DNA of 64,000 nucleotides from Eubacteriaceae bacterium (GCA_910574895.1 CAJTDQ010000008.1:26855-90854), one strand, 5' to 3'; shown: positions 1-8,712, counted from the stretch's first letter. Notes: a model not told the origin generated them from the sequence alone. Program-made: numbers and translations.

Positions 1-764
1 TAGTAAATATTGTACTAATGGTTTTGATTGTTGTGGGAGGTCTGGGATTTATTACCTGGGAGGATATGAAAGAGCATAAGTTGCATTTGGGAAAATATAG
101 TATGCAGAGCAAAGTAATATTGTTTGTAACGGTAGTATTGATTATTGTACCGGCAGTTTATTTCTATTTCTGTGAATTTACCAGAGGGGAATGGAGAGAT
201 ATGTCTGCATCTGATAAGGTAATGGCATCGTTTTTTACTTCTATTACACCAAGAACAGCCGGATTTAATACTGTAGATTTCTCAAGACTTACCGGAGCAG
301 GACAGCTTGTTATGATTATGCTGATGTTAATAGGTGGTGCACCGGGTTCTACAGCCGGAGGAATGAAAGTGACAACCATTGCGGTAATTTTTGCTTCAGC
401 TTTTGCAGTGTTTAGTAAGAGGCAGCAGGCACAGCTTTTTAAGAGAAGGATTTCAACAGAGATTATTGCAAGAGCAGCAACGATATTATTGATGTATGTG
501 TTTTTATTTGTCATTTCTGCAATTGCAATTAGTACAATAGAGGGACTGCCTATTACAGAGGTTATGTTTGAGACAGCATCAGCGGTAGGTACAGTTGGAT
601 TGTCATTAGGAATAACACCAGGATTTGGAGTTGCATCTAAAATAATTTTAATGATTTTAATGTTTTGTGGAAGAGTGGGAGGACTGACAGTTATTTTTGC
701 TACTGTTTCCGGAAATAATGGAAGTATGGCAAAACTGCCGGAAGAAAAAATTATGGTAGGATAA
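1..764 (+). CDS. ktrB: Potassium channel subunit KtrB/TrkH, C-terminal part
   Basis: Membrane pore subunit of a Ktr/Trk potassium uptake system. The frame is open to the window edge, so only about the last 254 residues are present and the N-terminal half lies outside. Visible are hydrophobic segments, a GGLGF loop and two later filter-like loops (PRTAGFNT and SAVGTVGLS) typical of the repeated pore motifs of this family. The end, EEKIMVG, resembles KtrB rather than the longer TrkH. The next gene encodes the matching cytosolic gating subunit 45 bases downstream, which supports the assignment. KtrB versus TrkH naming is an inference. Confidence 0.9.
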   Translation, partial: VNIVLMVLIVVGGLGFITWEDMKEHKLHLGKYSMQSKVILFVTVVLIIVPAVYFYFCEFTRGEWRDMSASDKVMASFFTSITPRTAGFNTVDFSRLTGAGQLVMIMLMLIGGAPGSTAGGMKVTTIAVIFASAFAVFSKRQQAQLFKRRISTEIIARAATILLMYVFLFVISAIAISTIEGLPITEVMFETASAVGTVGLSLGITPGFGVASKIILMILMFCGRVGGLTVIFATVSGNNGSMAKLPEEKIMVG

Positions 765-809
765 GGTATTTTCTGAGCAGAGGGAATGCATCAACAGGAG
801 GAATTGGAA

Positions 810-1457
810 ATGAAATCAGTTTTGTTAATTGGACTTGGAAGATTTGGAAGACATATTGCTAAAAATTTGGATGAACTAAATCATCAGGTTATGGCAATTG
901 ATAAGAGAGAAGAGAGAGTAAATGCGGTGTTGCCATATGTTACAAATGCACAGATTGGAGATTGTACAAATGAAGGATTTCTTAAATCTTTGGGGGTAGG
1001 AAATTTTGACGTTTGTATTGTTGCTATAGGTGATGATTTTCAAAATTCTCTTGAAACTACATCATTATTAAAAGAGTTGGGAGCAAATCTGGTAGTCTCC
1101 AGAGCGGCAAGAGATGTACATGCCAAGTTCTTGTTAAGAAACGGAGCAGATGAAGTTGTTTATCCAGAAAGACAGTTAGCGAAATGGATGGCATTTCGAT
1201 ATACAGCTGACCATATTTTAGATTATATAGAGTTGGGGAAAGATTTTTCCATATTTGAAGTGGCACTTCCGGTGAAATGGATTGGAAAAACTGTTGAAGA
1301 AGTTAATGTAAGAAGACTCCATAATATTAATATTTTGTCCATTAAGAACCATGGGGAGTTTAATATGAAAGTTACTCCGGAGACACAGTTTCATGAGGGA
1401 GATACGCTGCTTGTGTTAGGACATAATAAAGATATTCAGAAGTGCTTTCATATTTAA
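810..1457 (+). CDS. ktrA: Potassium uptake regulatory subunit KtrA (TrkA/RCK family)
   Basis: Cytosolic RCK protein that binds nucleotide and gates the KtrB pore. The 215-residue product has an N-terminal Rossmann-type RCK domain with GLGRFG at residues 8-13 and an acidic residue at the end of the second strand (AIDKR), then a RCK_C domain from about residue 135. One RCK unit of about 220 residues is the KtrA form; TrkA is a tandem duplication. An in-frame ATG at 786 exists, but AGGAGG at 796-801 sits eight bases before the ATG at 810, so 810 is chosen. Confidence 0.92.
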   Translation: MKSVLLIGLGRFGRHIAKNLDELNHQVMAIDKREERVNAVLPYVTNAQIGDCTNEGFLKSLGVGNFDVCIVAIGDDFQNSLETTSLLKELGANLVVSRAARDVHAKFLLRNGADEVVYPERQLAKWMAFRYTADHILDYIELGKDFSIFEVALPVKWIGKTVEEVNVRRLHNINILSIKNHGEFNMKVTPETQFHEGDTLLVLGHNKDIQKCFHI

Positions 1458-1480
1458 TTGAGTTACGAAGGAGGATTGGC

Positions 1481-2248
1481 TTGGATATTCTGATTATGAT
1501 AATTGTATGCTTTTTTGCAGGTATGGGAGCAGGGCTTGGAACGGGTCTTGCAGGGCTATCGGCAGCGGCAGTTGTTTCACCAATGTTGATTACATTTATG
1601 GGAATACCGGCTTTTGAGGCAATTGGAATTGCATTAGCATCTGATGTGCTGGCATCAGCAGTATCGGCATACACTTATGGAAAAAATAAAAACATTGATT
1701 TAAAACATGGTATTGTTATGCTGATTTCAGTTTTAGTATTTACTTTAGTAGGCAGTTATATTGCATCACTAGTACCAAATGGAACAATGGGCGGTTTCTC
1801 AAAGGTTATGACCTTATTTGTAGGGTTGAAATTTATTTTTAAACCTGTCATGAATACGGGAGAAAGGCAGAATGTGAAAAGTGAAAAACAGAAAATGATT
1901 CAGTCGATACTTTGTGGTGTGTTAATTGGATTTATATGTGGATTTGTCGGAGCAGGTGGTGGAATGATGCTGTTATTAGTACTCACCAGCGTGCTTGGAT
2001 ATGAACTGAAACTGGCTGTGGGGACAAGTGTATTTATTATGACATTTACAGCATTGACAGGTGCTGTCTCTCATTTTGCAATTAGTGGAACGCCGGATAT
2101 TGGTATTACAGTTTTGTGCATTTTATTTACATTTATCTGGGCAAGGATTGGAGCGAGATGGGCAAACAAAGCCAGTGCAAAAATGATGAACCGAGTGACC
2201 GGAATAGTTTTATCCGTTCTTGGAGTGGTTATGTTGATTATGAAATAG
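1481..2248 (+). CDS. Sulfite exporter TauE/SafE family permease
   Basis: Integral membrane protein of about 255 residues with roughly eight hydrophobic segments and the two glycine-rich repeats of the TauE/SafE family (GAGLGTGLAGLSAA near the start, FICGFVGAGGGMM in the middle). Members move sulfite, sulfonates or other organic anions; the substrate here cannot be read from sequence. A GTG at 1442 would overlap ktrA, but AAGGAGG at 1468-1474 points to the TTG at 1481. It follows ktrA by 23 bases, so the two are probably cotranscribed. Confidence 0.85.
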   Translation: MDILIMIIVCFFAGMGAGLGTGLAGLSAAAVVSPMLITFMGIPAFEAIGIALASDVLASAVSAYTYGKNKNIDLKHGIVMLISVLVFTLVGSYIASLVPNGTMGGFSKVMTLFVGLKFIFKPVMNTGERQNVKSEKQKMIQSILCGVLIGFICGFVGAGGGMMLLLVLTSVLGYELKLAVGTSVFIMTFTALTGAVSHFAISGTPDIGITVLCILFTFIWARIGARWANKASAKMMNRVTGIVLSVLGVVMLIMK

Positions 2249-2278
2249 ATAAATAGTGGCTTATTGGAGATGATTTAT

Positions 2279-2884
2279 ATGAAAATTAAAGTATGTGGAC
2301 TGACAAGCCCGAAAGAAGCTGAATATTTAAATAGAAATCATGTTGATTTTGCAGGAATGGTATTGTTCTTTCCTAAAAGTAAACGAAATATCAATTTAGA
2401 GCAGGCAAAATGTATTATGGAGGCACTTGATTATAATATTAAGACAGTGGCGGTTGTTGTTGCACCTACGGTGGAGCAGATTCTTGAAATACAACAGGCA
2501 GGTTTTGACTTTGTGCAGATACACAGCAATATTCCGGAAGGTCTGTTTGAGAAGATTTGTATTCCAGTTTTAAAAGCATTTAATGTCAATGATTTGGACA
2601 AGTTTGAAGAGTATCATAAGAAGGATGGAATTGCAGGGTATGTGTTTGATGCGGCAGGTTATGGCAGTGGAAAGACTTTTGACTGGAATCTGCTAAAAGA
2701 TATTCCAAGAGACGATAAATTATTTTTGCTGGCAGGAGGATTAAATCCTGAAAATGTAGCAGAGGCAGTTCAGTATGTAAAACCAGATGGTGTGGATGTA
2801 TCATCCGGCGTAGAATGTGATAATGGTATAGGTAAAGACGGAGAAAAAGTGGATAGGTTTGTTCAGAAAGTGAAACGCAGTTGA
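2279..2884 (+). CDS. trpF: Phosphoribosylanthranilate isomerase
   Basis: Third step of tryptophan synthesis from anthranilate: an Amadori rearrangement of N-(5-phosphoribosyl)anthranilate, in the cytosol. The 201-residue TIM barrel begins with KVCGLT (catalytic cysteine at residue 5) and has DAAGYGSGKTFDW and the phosphate-binding ends LAGGLNPENV and GVDVSSGVE. TGGAGA at 2265-2270 favours the ATG at 2279 over those at 2264 (TTG) and 2270. It stands alone here with no other trp gene in view. Confidence 0.93.
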   Translation: MKIKVCGLTSPKEAEYLNRNHVDFAGMVLFFPKSKRNINLEQAKCIMEALDYNIKTVAVVVAPTVEQILEIQQAGFDFVQIHSNIPEGLFEKICIPVLKAFNVNDLDKFEEYHKKDGIAGYVFDAAGYGSGKTFDWNLLKDIPRDDKLFLLAGGLNPENVAEAVQYVKPDGVDVSSGVECDNGIGKDGEKVDRFVQKVKRS

Positions 2885-2982
2885 ACAGGAATTCAAGTTT
2901 TTTGAATAATATTTGAATATTATATTCCTACATAATAACCATTGACAAAATGAATGATTATATATACAATATGATAAACAAG

Positions 2983-3023
2983 GTGCAGTAAAACAATTGT
3001 ATTACTGCGCTTTTTTATTTTTT
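2983..3023 (+). terminator. Intrinsic terminator after trpF
   Basis: GCAGTAA at 2985-2991 pairs with TTACTGC at 3002-3008, extended by T-G and G-C pairs, and is followed by a long T-rich run from 3011. Confidence 0.8.
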
Positions 3024-3026
3024 TTG

Positions 3027-3055
3027 TTTACACACGTATCAACACGTGCTATAAT
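3027..3055 (+). promoter_or_regulatory. hicAB promoter with repeated ACACGT element
   Basis: TTTACA (3027-3032) and TATAAT (3050-3055) are separated by 17 bases. The spacer contains two direct ACACGT copies ten bases apart (3032-3037 and 3042-3047), the second part of a CACGTG palindrome. This is where an autoregulatory HicB would be expected to bind; binding is inferred. Confidence 0.65.
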
Positions 3056-3069
3056 GAGAAAGGAGAATA

Positions 3070-3261
3070 ATGAAATACAAAGTCTTATTAAAAATACTTA
3101 AACGAAACAAATGTTATATTTTACGACATGGTTCCAGACATGATATCTGGTATAGTGAGATATCAAATAAGCAATTTCCTGTACCGAGGCATAAAACAGA
3201 ATTAAAAACGGGAACATTAAGTAATATATTAAAAGAAGCAGGTATTAAAGGAGCAAAATAG
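3070..3261 (+). CDS. hicA: HicA-family mRNA interferase toxin
   Basis: Small dsRNA-binding-like-fold toxin of 63 residues that in characterised HicA families cleaves mRNA when its antitoxin is lost. The sequence shows the family pattern: the GSRHDIW segment with the candidate catalytic histidine at residue 24, then FPVPRHK and a GTLSNILKEAGI tail. AAAGGAGAA lies just before the ATG. The HicB-type partner begins two bases after the stop, and a clean promoter precedes the pair, so this is probably a complete two-gene operon. Confidence 0.92.
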   Translation: MKYKVLLKILKRNKCYILRHGSRHDIWYSEISNKQFPVPRHKTELKTGTLSNILKEAGIKGAK

Positions 3262-3262
3262 A

Positions 3263-3664
3263 ATGAATACAAAATATGTTTTTCCAGCGGTTTTTACGCC
3301 AGAAAAAGATGGAGGTTATTCCATACTGTTTCCGGATTTGGAAGGATGTTTTACATGTGGAGATGATTTGATTGATGGAATGCAAATGGCAGAAGATGTA
3401 TTGGCATTAGTTTTATATAGTTACGAAAAGGAGAATAGAGAAATTCCTATACCATCAAAAAGGGAAGATATAAAATTACAAGGAAAAGAATTTGTAAATT
3501 ATGTGGCGTGTGACACGATGGAGTATAGAAAACGATATAATAATAAGGCTGTAAAAAAGACATTGACAATTCCCGCATGGTTGAATGAGAAGGCTTGCTC
3601 TATGAATATAAACTTTTCACAGGTTTTGAAGGAAGCACTGATGAAGAAGACTGGAATGATGTAA
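3263..3664 (+). CDS. hicB: HicB-family antitoxin
   Basis: Antitoxin of the HicAB pair, 133 residues. The N-terminal half has the degenerate RNase H-like HicB fold (FPAVFTPEKDGGYSILFPDLEGCFTCGDD), which masks the toxin. The C-terminal 35 residues (KKTLTIPAWLNEKA onward, ending SQVLKEALMKK) look like a ribbon-helix-helix DNA-binding domain, which would let HicB repress its own promoter. It starts directly after the hicA stop. Confidence 0.92.
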   Translation: MNTKYVFPAVFTPEKDGGYSILFPDLEGCFTCGDDLIDGMQMAEDVLALVLYSYEKENREIPIPSKREDIKLQGKEFVNYVACDTMEYRKRYNNKAVKKTLTIPAWLNEKACSMNINFSQVLKEALMKKTGMM

Positions 3665-3666
3665 TA

Positions 3667-3709
3667 TTACAGAATTGTAAGGTTCAAAATACTGTTTTAA
3701 TGATATACT
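3667..3709 (+). promoter_or_regulatory. Candidate BceR box and promoter of the response regulator-kinase genes
   Basis: TTACAGAATTGTAA at 3667-3680 fits the BceR-type operator TNACA-N4-TGTAA exactly. A TATACT -10 element lies at 3704-3709 with no good -35, as expected of an activator-dependent promoter. A second box lies before the transporter genes. Confidence 0.6.
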
Positions 3710-3730
3710 ATAAAAAAAGAAGGACGTCTT

Positions 3731-4393
3731 ATGAAAAAGATATTGATTATAGAAGATGATAAGTCTATCAGTAAAGAGTTGTATAATTTATTAATTCATT
3801 CGGGATATGAGACAGAGATTTTAGAGGATTTTTCGAACTCGAAAGAGGAGGCTTTAAAAAGTCGTGCTGACTTAATTTTATTAGACATTAATATTCCAGA
3901 ATTAAATGGGGAGCTGCTTTTAAAAGAAATACGGAAAGAATCAGATGTGCCGGTGATTATGGTAACCAGTAAAACCAGTGAGGTGGATGAAGGTTTATCA
4001 ATTTCCTATGGGGCAGACGATTTTATAACGAAACCATACAGCCCGGCGGTTTTGTTGTTACGAATACAAAATATCTTTAAGAGAATGGAACCCAAAGGAG
4101 ACAAATTAAAATATAATGATTTGGATGTTAGTCTCAGCAAAGGTATTATCAGTAATGGAAAAGAAGAGATAAGACTTACAAAAAATGAGATGATTATATT
4201 TTCTTATCTATTAAATAATCAGGGAAAGATTGTTACAAGAGATGACTTGATGACAGATTTGTGGAATAATGAAGAGTATATTAACGATAATGCACTGACT
4301 GTAAACATAAGCAGACTTAGAAACAAACTCTCAATGTTTGGTTATGAGAGTGCCATTGAAACGAGAAAGGGACAAGGGTATCTTCTGTTATGA
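3731..4393 (+). CDS. OmpR-family response regulator, BceR-like
   Basis: DNA-binding response regulator of 220 residues. The receiver domain (about 1-115) has the acidic pair at residues 9-10, phosphoacceptor Asp52 in LLLDINIPE, and Lys101 in TKPY. The C-terminal winged-helix domain (about 125-220) has RLTKNEMIIFSYLL and the VNISRLRNKL recognition region. The kinase gene overlaps its stop by four bases, and a Bce-type ABC transporter follows, so it is inferred to activate the transporter genes in response to cell-wall-active peptides. The inducer is unknown. Confidence 0.92.
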   Translation: MKKILIIEDDKSISKELYNLLIHSGYETEILEDFSNSKEEALKSRADLILLDINIPELNGELLLKEIRKESDVPVIMVTSKTSEVDEGLSISYGADDFITKPYSPAVLLLRIQNIFKRMEPKGDKLKYNDLDVSLSKGIISNGKEEIRLTKNEMIIFSYLLNNQGKIVTRDDLMTDLWNNEEYINDNALTVNISRLRNKLSMFGYESAIETRKGQGYLLL

Positions 4394-5451
4394 AAGTAAG
4401 TAAATATTTAAAGGATAAAAAGCTGTCAATAATTTTATTTGTTGCCTGCTTTTTTATTATGTTAGGAATGTTTTTGGCATTTCGTATTCCGAAACAGTTG
4501 ATAGCAGCAACAGCTATGATTTGTTTTTTTATGGGAATATGTCTGATTCTCATTGATTTATGCAGAAAGAAAAAGTTTTATGATGGACTGGTTGAGAATA
4601 CAGGTGCATTAGATCAAAAATTTTTAGTTTTAGAAACTTTGGAAAAGCCAAATTTTTATGAGGGAGAAATTTTATATGAGAATATGTATGAAATCAATAA
4701 GTCTATGGTTGAAAGAATAGGAGATTACAGAGAAAATATAGATGACTTTAAAGAATATATAGAAATGTGGATACATGAAGTAAAAATACCAATCTCCAGT
4801 TTGGTTTTAATGTGTCATAATGACAAAAGAGATAATGAGAGTATTTCACGGGAGCAGACTTTTTCAATGAATCATATAAATGAAAAGTATATTAAACAAA
4901 TCAGAAGACTAGATAATTATACGGATCAGGTTTTATATTATATGCGCAGTAACTGTACAGAAAACGATTATCTGATTAAAGAAACAGCACTTGACAAAAT
5001 TGTTGCAAATGTACTTATAAAAAATAAAGATGATTTACTGGAAAATAAAATGAATATTTCTGTAGATGTAAGAGCGTGTAAGGTCATGACAGATGCAAAA
5101 TGGATTGAATTTATTTTAAACCAGATTATAAATAATAGTATTAAATATAAAAGAAGTGATATTGATTCCGTGATAAAGATACAGGCAAAAGAGGATGCGG
5201 GTAGTGTATATCTTAGTATCTATGATAATGGAATCGGGATTCCATCTAAAGATGTAGCGAGTGTGTTTAAGAAATCATTTACCGGAGAGAATGGAAGAAA
5301 AGGTGCAAAGTCCACGGGTATGGGACTTTATATTGCGAAGAAGCTATGTGTGAAATTAGGACATAAAATAGAAATTTCATCAAAGGAGAATCAGTGGACA
5401 CAGGTAACAATAATATTTGGAAAAAATGATTATTACACATTTGAAAAGTAA
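4390..5451 (+). CDS. Intramembrane-sensing histidine kinase, BceS-like
   Basis: Sensor kinase of 353 residues with two N-terminal membrane helices (about 13-31 and 37-56) and almost no extracellular loop. This intramembrane-sensing layout leaves detection of the peptide to the partner ABC transporter. The H-box is EMWIHEVKIPIS with phosphorylated His129; the N-box is FILNQIINNSIKY, and the ATP lid contains YDNGIGIP and STGMGLYIAKKL. It overlaps the response regulator gene as ATGA, indicating translational coupling. Confidence 0.92.
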   Translation: MKVSKYLKDKKLSIILFVACFFIMLGMFLAFRIPKQLIAATAMICFFMGICLILIDLCRKKKFYDGLVENTGALDQKFLVLETLEKPNFYEGEILYENMYEINKSMVERIGDYRENIDDFKEYIEMWIHEVKIPISSLVLMCHNDKRDNESISREQTFSMNHINEKYIKQIRRLDNYTDQVLYYMRSNCTENDYLIKETALDKIVANVLIKNKDDLLENKMNISVDVRACKVMTDAKWIEFILNQIINNSIKYKRSDIDSVIKIQAKEDAGSVYLSIYDNGIGIPSKDVASVFKKSFTGENGRKGAKSTGMGLYIAKKLCVKLGHKIEISSKENQWTQVTIIFGKNDYYTFEK

Positions 5452-5453
5452 TC

Positions 5454-5478
5454 TTACGAAATTGTAATGTTATGTAAG
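5454..5478 (+). promoter_or_regulatory. Candidate BceR box before the transporter genes
   Basis: TTACGAAATTGTAA at 5454-5467 differs at one position from the TNACA-N4-TGTAA operator. It is part of a larger perfect inverted repeat in which TAATCTTAC pairs with GTAAGATTA (5450-5482). It sits just behind the kinase stop codon and 76 bases before the ATPase start. I could not place a convincing -35/-10 pair. Confidence 0.5.
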
Positions 5479-5542
5479 ATTAGAATTACGACAGGAGAAC
5501 AAATTTGCTTTATCATAGTTTTTGTAAGGAGGAGTAAATACG

Positions 5543-6310
5543 ATGGAAAATATTTTAAAAATTGAAAGAATCGAAAAGTATTATGGAAACAAGTCCAGTC
5601 TTACAAAGGCTATTGATAATATATCCTTTGAGGTGGATAAGGGAGAGTTTGTTGCAATTATGGGAGCATCAGGCTCAGGAAAAACAACTTTACTGAATTG
5701 TATTTCAACAATTGACAAAGTAACAGCAGGTAATATTTATGTTGGCGGACAGAATATTACAAAATTAAAATCAAAAGCATTAAATAAATTCAGAAGAGAA
5801 GAATTAGGATTTATTTTTCAGGATTTTAATTTGTTGGATACACTGACAGCATATGAAAATATTGCACTGGCATTGTCGATACAGAACGTAAGTGCAGGTG
5901 AAATTGACAGCCGAATCAGAAAGGTTGCGTATGATTTGGATATCGAAAGTGTGTTGAGAAAATATCCGTATCAGATGTCCGGAGGACAGAAACAGAGAGT
6001 GGCAAGTGCAAGAGCCATTATTACCAATCCGAAACTGGTTCTGGCAGATGAGCCGACAGGGGCATTGGATTCAAAGTCAGCCAAGATGCTGTTAGAAAGA
6101 TTTCATTATCTGAACAGAGATTTACTGGCAACAATACTTATGGTAACCCATGATGCATTTACAGCAAGTTATGCATCCAGAGTTATTTTCATCAAGGATG
6201 GCAAAATTTTTAATGAACTTCTCAGAGCAGGCAGAAGAAGAAAAGAATTTTTTGATGAAATTATTGATGTAGTTACAATGCTAGGCGGGGATTTAAACGA
6301 TGCTCTTTAA
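5543..6310 (+). CDS. ABC transporter ATPase, BceA-like
   Basis: ATPase of the FtsX-permease class (MacB/BceA group), 255 residues. Walker A is GASGSGKTT at residues 41-49, the signature is MSGGQKQR, and Walker B is LVLADEPTGALD. It is translated from a strong AAGGAGGAG site and overlaps the permease gene by 11 bases. With the preceding kinase and regulator it forms a module that in Bacillus frees cell-wall precursors from peptides such as bacitracin. The actual substrate is not visible. Confidence 0.93.
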   Translation: MENILKIERIEKYYGNKSSLTKAIDNISFEVDKGEFVAIMGASGSGKTTLLNCISTIDKVTAGNIYVGGQNITKLKSKALNKFRREELGFIFQDFNLLDTLTAYENIALALSIQNVSAGEIDSRIRKVAYDLDIESVLRKYPYQMSGGQKQRVASARAIITNPKLVLADEPTGALDSKSAKMLLERFHYLNRDLLATILMVTHDAFTASYASRVIFIKDGKIFNELLRAGRRRKEFFDEIIDVVTMLGGDLNDAL

Positions 6311-8342
6311 ATTATCTGCGAAAAATATAACAAAGAGTATTAAAGATTATGCCATCTATTTCTTTACTCTTGTATTAGGTGTTGCAATATTTTATGTATT
6401 TAATGCAATAGAATCTCAGTCGGTTATGCTGCAGGTATCAGAAAGTACAGCAGAGATTATAGAACTGATGACAAACATGTTGTCAGGAGTAAGTGTATTT
6501 GTATCATTTATTTTGGGATTTTTAATTATTTATGCATCAAGATTCCTTATTAAAAGAAGGAACAGGGAGTTTGGAATTTATCTGACTCTTGGGATGGGAA
6601 AAAGAAAGATTTCATTGATTTTGTTTTTTGAAACATTAATTATCGGAGTTGCATCTTTAGCGATTGGTCTTGCGATTGGTATTGGATTGTCGCAGATTAT
6701 GAGTGTGCTGGTAGCCAATATGTTTGATGCTGATATGACAAAATTTCAGTTTGTCTTTTCGAATAGTGCCTGTGTGAAAACATTAATTTATTTTGGAATT
6801 ATGTATTTATTTGTAATGCTCTTTAATACGGTAATTATTGGAAAATGCAAATTGATAGATTTAATTCATTCAGGGAAAAAGGTTGAAAAAATAAAAATGA
6901 AAAATCCTGTTATCTGTATTTTGGTATTTGCAATATCAGCAGCGATGATTGGATATGGATATTATATGGTAACAGGTGGTCTCACGGTAATGGATGACAG
7001 CACAGAGATTTATAAGGCGATAGCTTTAGGAGCTGTTGGAACATTTCTTTTATTCTGGTCTCTGTCAGGGCTGATACTAAAAATTGTAATGTCAGTGAAA
7101 AAGGTGTATTACAAGGAATTGAACAGTTTTACGTTAAGACAGGTGAGCAGCAAAATCAATACTGCAGTGATTCAATTGACGCTGATATGTCTGATGTTGT
7201 TTGTGACAATCTGTGTATTGTCCAGTGCGCTGTCTATTAAGAATTCAATGTCTGCGAATTTAAGGGATTTAGCACCGATGGATGTTCAGCTTACGAAATG
7301 GATCGACCATGATTCACAAAATAAAAAGATTATAAAAGATACAGAAAAGACGATTTTCCAGACTTTGGAGGAAAGTGGTTTTGATACAAAAGAGAACTTA
7401 AAAGAAGTCGTGAATTATACAGTTTATCATGATAAGAAATTTAATTTGAAAGCTACATTAGGGGACAAGACAGATGAATTAAAGAAACAATTTAAGTTTC
7501 TGCAATACGATTCAAAGGAAGATATTGTAAAAGTCAGTGATTATAATAAGATTGCAAAACAGTATGGACATGAAACGTTTACATTAAAAGATGATGAATA
7601 CATGGTTGTAGGGGATTTTGAGAGCATGGTTAAAGTCCGAAATGAAGTCCTGAAAAATGGACAGACCATTGAATTAAAGGGAAAAACTTATAAGCCAAAA
7701 TATAGGGAATGCAAAGACGGATTTATTGAGATGAGTGGAAATCCTGCAGCTTCTGGTATTTTTATTGTTCCGGATCATGCAGTGGAGAAATTGGATGCAC
7801 ATATGACAGGAACCATTGCGAATTATAAAGCCGGTTCTAAAGAGGAACGTTACGAGGTTGAGAAGAAGTTAGATAAAGTGATAGAAAACAGATGGAATAA
7901 GACAAGCCTGATATCCAGCAATTCAAAAATTGATATTGCAGAGGCGACTACCGGATTAGGTGCATTAGTGACCTTTATAGGACTTTATCTTGGAATTATA
8001 TTCCTTATGGCGAGTGCAGCAGTTCTGGCGCTAAAAGAATTGTCCGAGGCAACAGATAACAGAGAGCGTTATATGATATTAAAACGATTAGGAGCGGATG
8101 ACAAGATGGTAAATAGGGCATTGTTCAGACAGGTTGGAATATTCTTTATGTTTCCGTTGTTGATTGCCATTGTTCATTCCGTGGTTGGGTTGAAATTCTG
8201 TGCATATATATTAGAAACATTTGGAAGGGATGGTTTGATACCGTCAATTATCATGACTGCCGTCTTTTTGGTAGTAATCTATGGAGGATATTTCATGATA
8301 ACATATTTCTGTAGTAGAAATATTATTCGGGAGAAAAGATAA
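6300..8342 (+). CDS. ABC transporter permease, BceB-like
   Basis: FtsX-type permease of 680 residues. It has one N-terminal membrane helix, groups of helices up to about residue 310, a large hydrophilic domain (about 320-555) predicted outside the cell, and a final cluster of helices, i.e. the ten-helix BceB plan. In this family the extracytoplasmic domain binds the antimicrobial peptide or its lipid target and signals to the kinase. It closes the four-gene module and is followed by a strong terminator. Confidence 0.9.
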   Translation: MLFKLSAKNITKSIKDYAIYFFTLVLGVAIFYVFNAIESQSVMLQVSESTAEIIELMTNMLSGVSVFVSFILGFLIIYASRFLIKRRNREFGIYLTLGMGKRKISLILFFETLIIGVASLAIGLAIGIGLSQIMSVLVANMFDADMTKFQFVFSNSACVKTLIYFGIMYLFVMLFNTVIIGKCKLIDLIHSGKKVEKIKMKNPVICILVFAISAAMIGYGYYMVTGGLTVMDDSTEIYKAIALGAVGTFLLFWSLSGLILKIVMSVKKVYYKELNSFTLRQVSSKINTAVIQLTLICLMLFVTICVLSSALSIKNSMSANLRDLAPMDVQLTKWIDHDSQNKKIIKDTEKTIFQTLEESGFDTKENLKEVVNYTVYHDKKFNLKATLGDKTDELKKQFKFLQYDSKEDIVKVSDYNKIAKQYGHETFTLKDDEYMVVGDFESMVKVRNEVLKNGQTIELKGKTYKPKYRECKDGFIEMSGNPAASGIFIVPDHAVEKLDAHMTGTIANYKAGSKEERYEVEKKLDKVIENRWNKTSLISSNSKIDIAEATTGLGALVTFIGLYLGIIFLMASAAVLALKELSEATDNRERYMILKRLGADDKMVNRALFRQVGIFFMFPLLIAIVHSVVGLKFCAYILETFGRDGLIPSIIMTAVFLVVIYGGYFMITYFCSRNIIREKR

Positions 8343-8373
8343 TGAGTATGTAGAATAAAATGAATAGATGTAA

Positions 8374-8417
8374 GAGAAGTCAACTGATTGTAGAATCATA
8401 GTTGACTTCTCTCTTTT
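8374..8417 (+). terminator. Intrinsic terminator of the Bce-like operon
   Basis: GAGAAGTCAACT (8374-8385) and AGTTGACTTCTC (8400-8411) form a perfect 12-bp stem with a 14-base loop, followed by TCTTTT. Confidence 0.88.
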
Positions 8418-8423
8418 CGTTGG

Positions 8424-8455
8424 TTGACAAAGTGGTATAGATAAAGTAATATAAT
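8424..8455 (+). promoter_or_regulatory. Promoter of the leader upstream of the subtilase gene
   Basis: A consensus TTGACA at 8424-8429 is followed by TAATAT at 17-base spacing (8447-8452), overlapping TATAAT at 8450-8455. Start of transcription would fall near 8462, about 330 bases before the subtilase start codon. Confidence 0.65.
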
Positions 8456-8461
8456 AGTATA

Positions 8462-8712
8462 TCAATAGTTCGGATAAAATTTCATAAAGAAAGGAGGAGA
8501 AGAGTTAGGAAAGCGGTTAAAATTTATTTTTAAAGATATACTGCTGGGATTATAAGAGTATGGTTTGATAAAGGGGGACTTTAGGTTTTTGTATTGAAAC
8601 GTGATGAAAATATATTGTGGAGTTTCCCTGACAGAACGAAAGATAAATTTAGTGCAAGAATGAGTTACTTGCATTTATAGTATTACGTTCGTGTTAGGGA
8701 TTTTGTTTTTTC
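8462..8712 (+). ncRNA. Structured untranslated leader or small RNA ending in a terminator
   Basis: Between a good promoter and the subtilase gene lie about 250 bases without a credible coding frame. The 3' part folds: TCCCTGACAGAACG (8624-8637) pairs, with one bulge and a wobble, with CGTTCGTGTTAGGGA (8686-8700). It encloses an inner TGCAAG/CTTGCA hairpin and is followed by TTTTGTTTTTTC. That is terminator architecture, so the element could be an attenuator for the downstream gene or an independent small RNA. An AAAGGAGGAG stretch at 8490-8499 has no start codon after it. I do not recognise a known riboswitch, 6S, SRP or T-box signature. Confidence 0.5.

Noticed and set aside
8462..8712. 6S RNA, SRP RNA, T-box or a common riboswitch
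   Set aside because: None of the diagnostic conserved stretches could be found, so the element is left unassigned.
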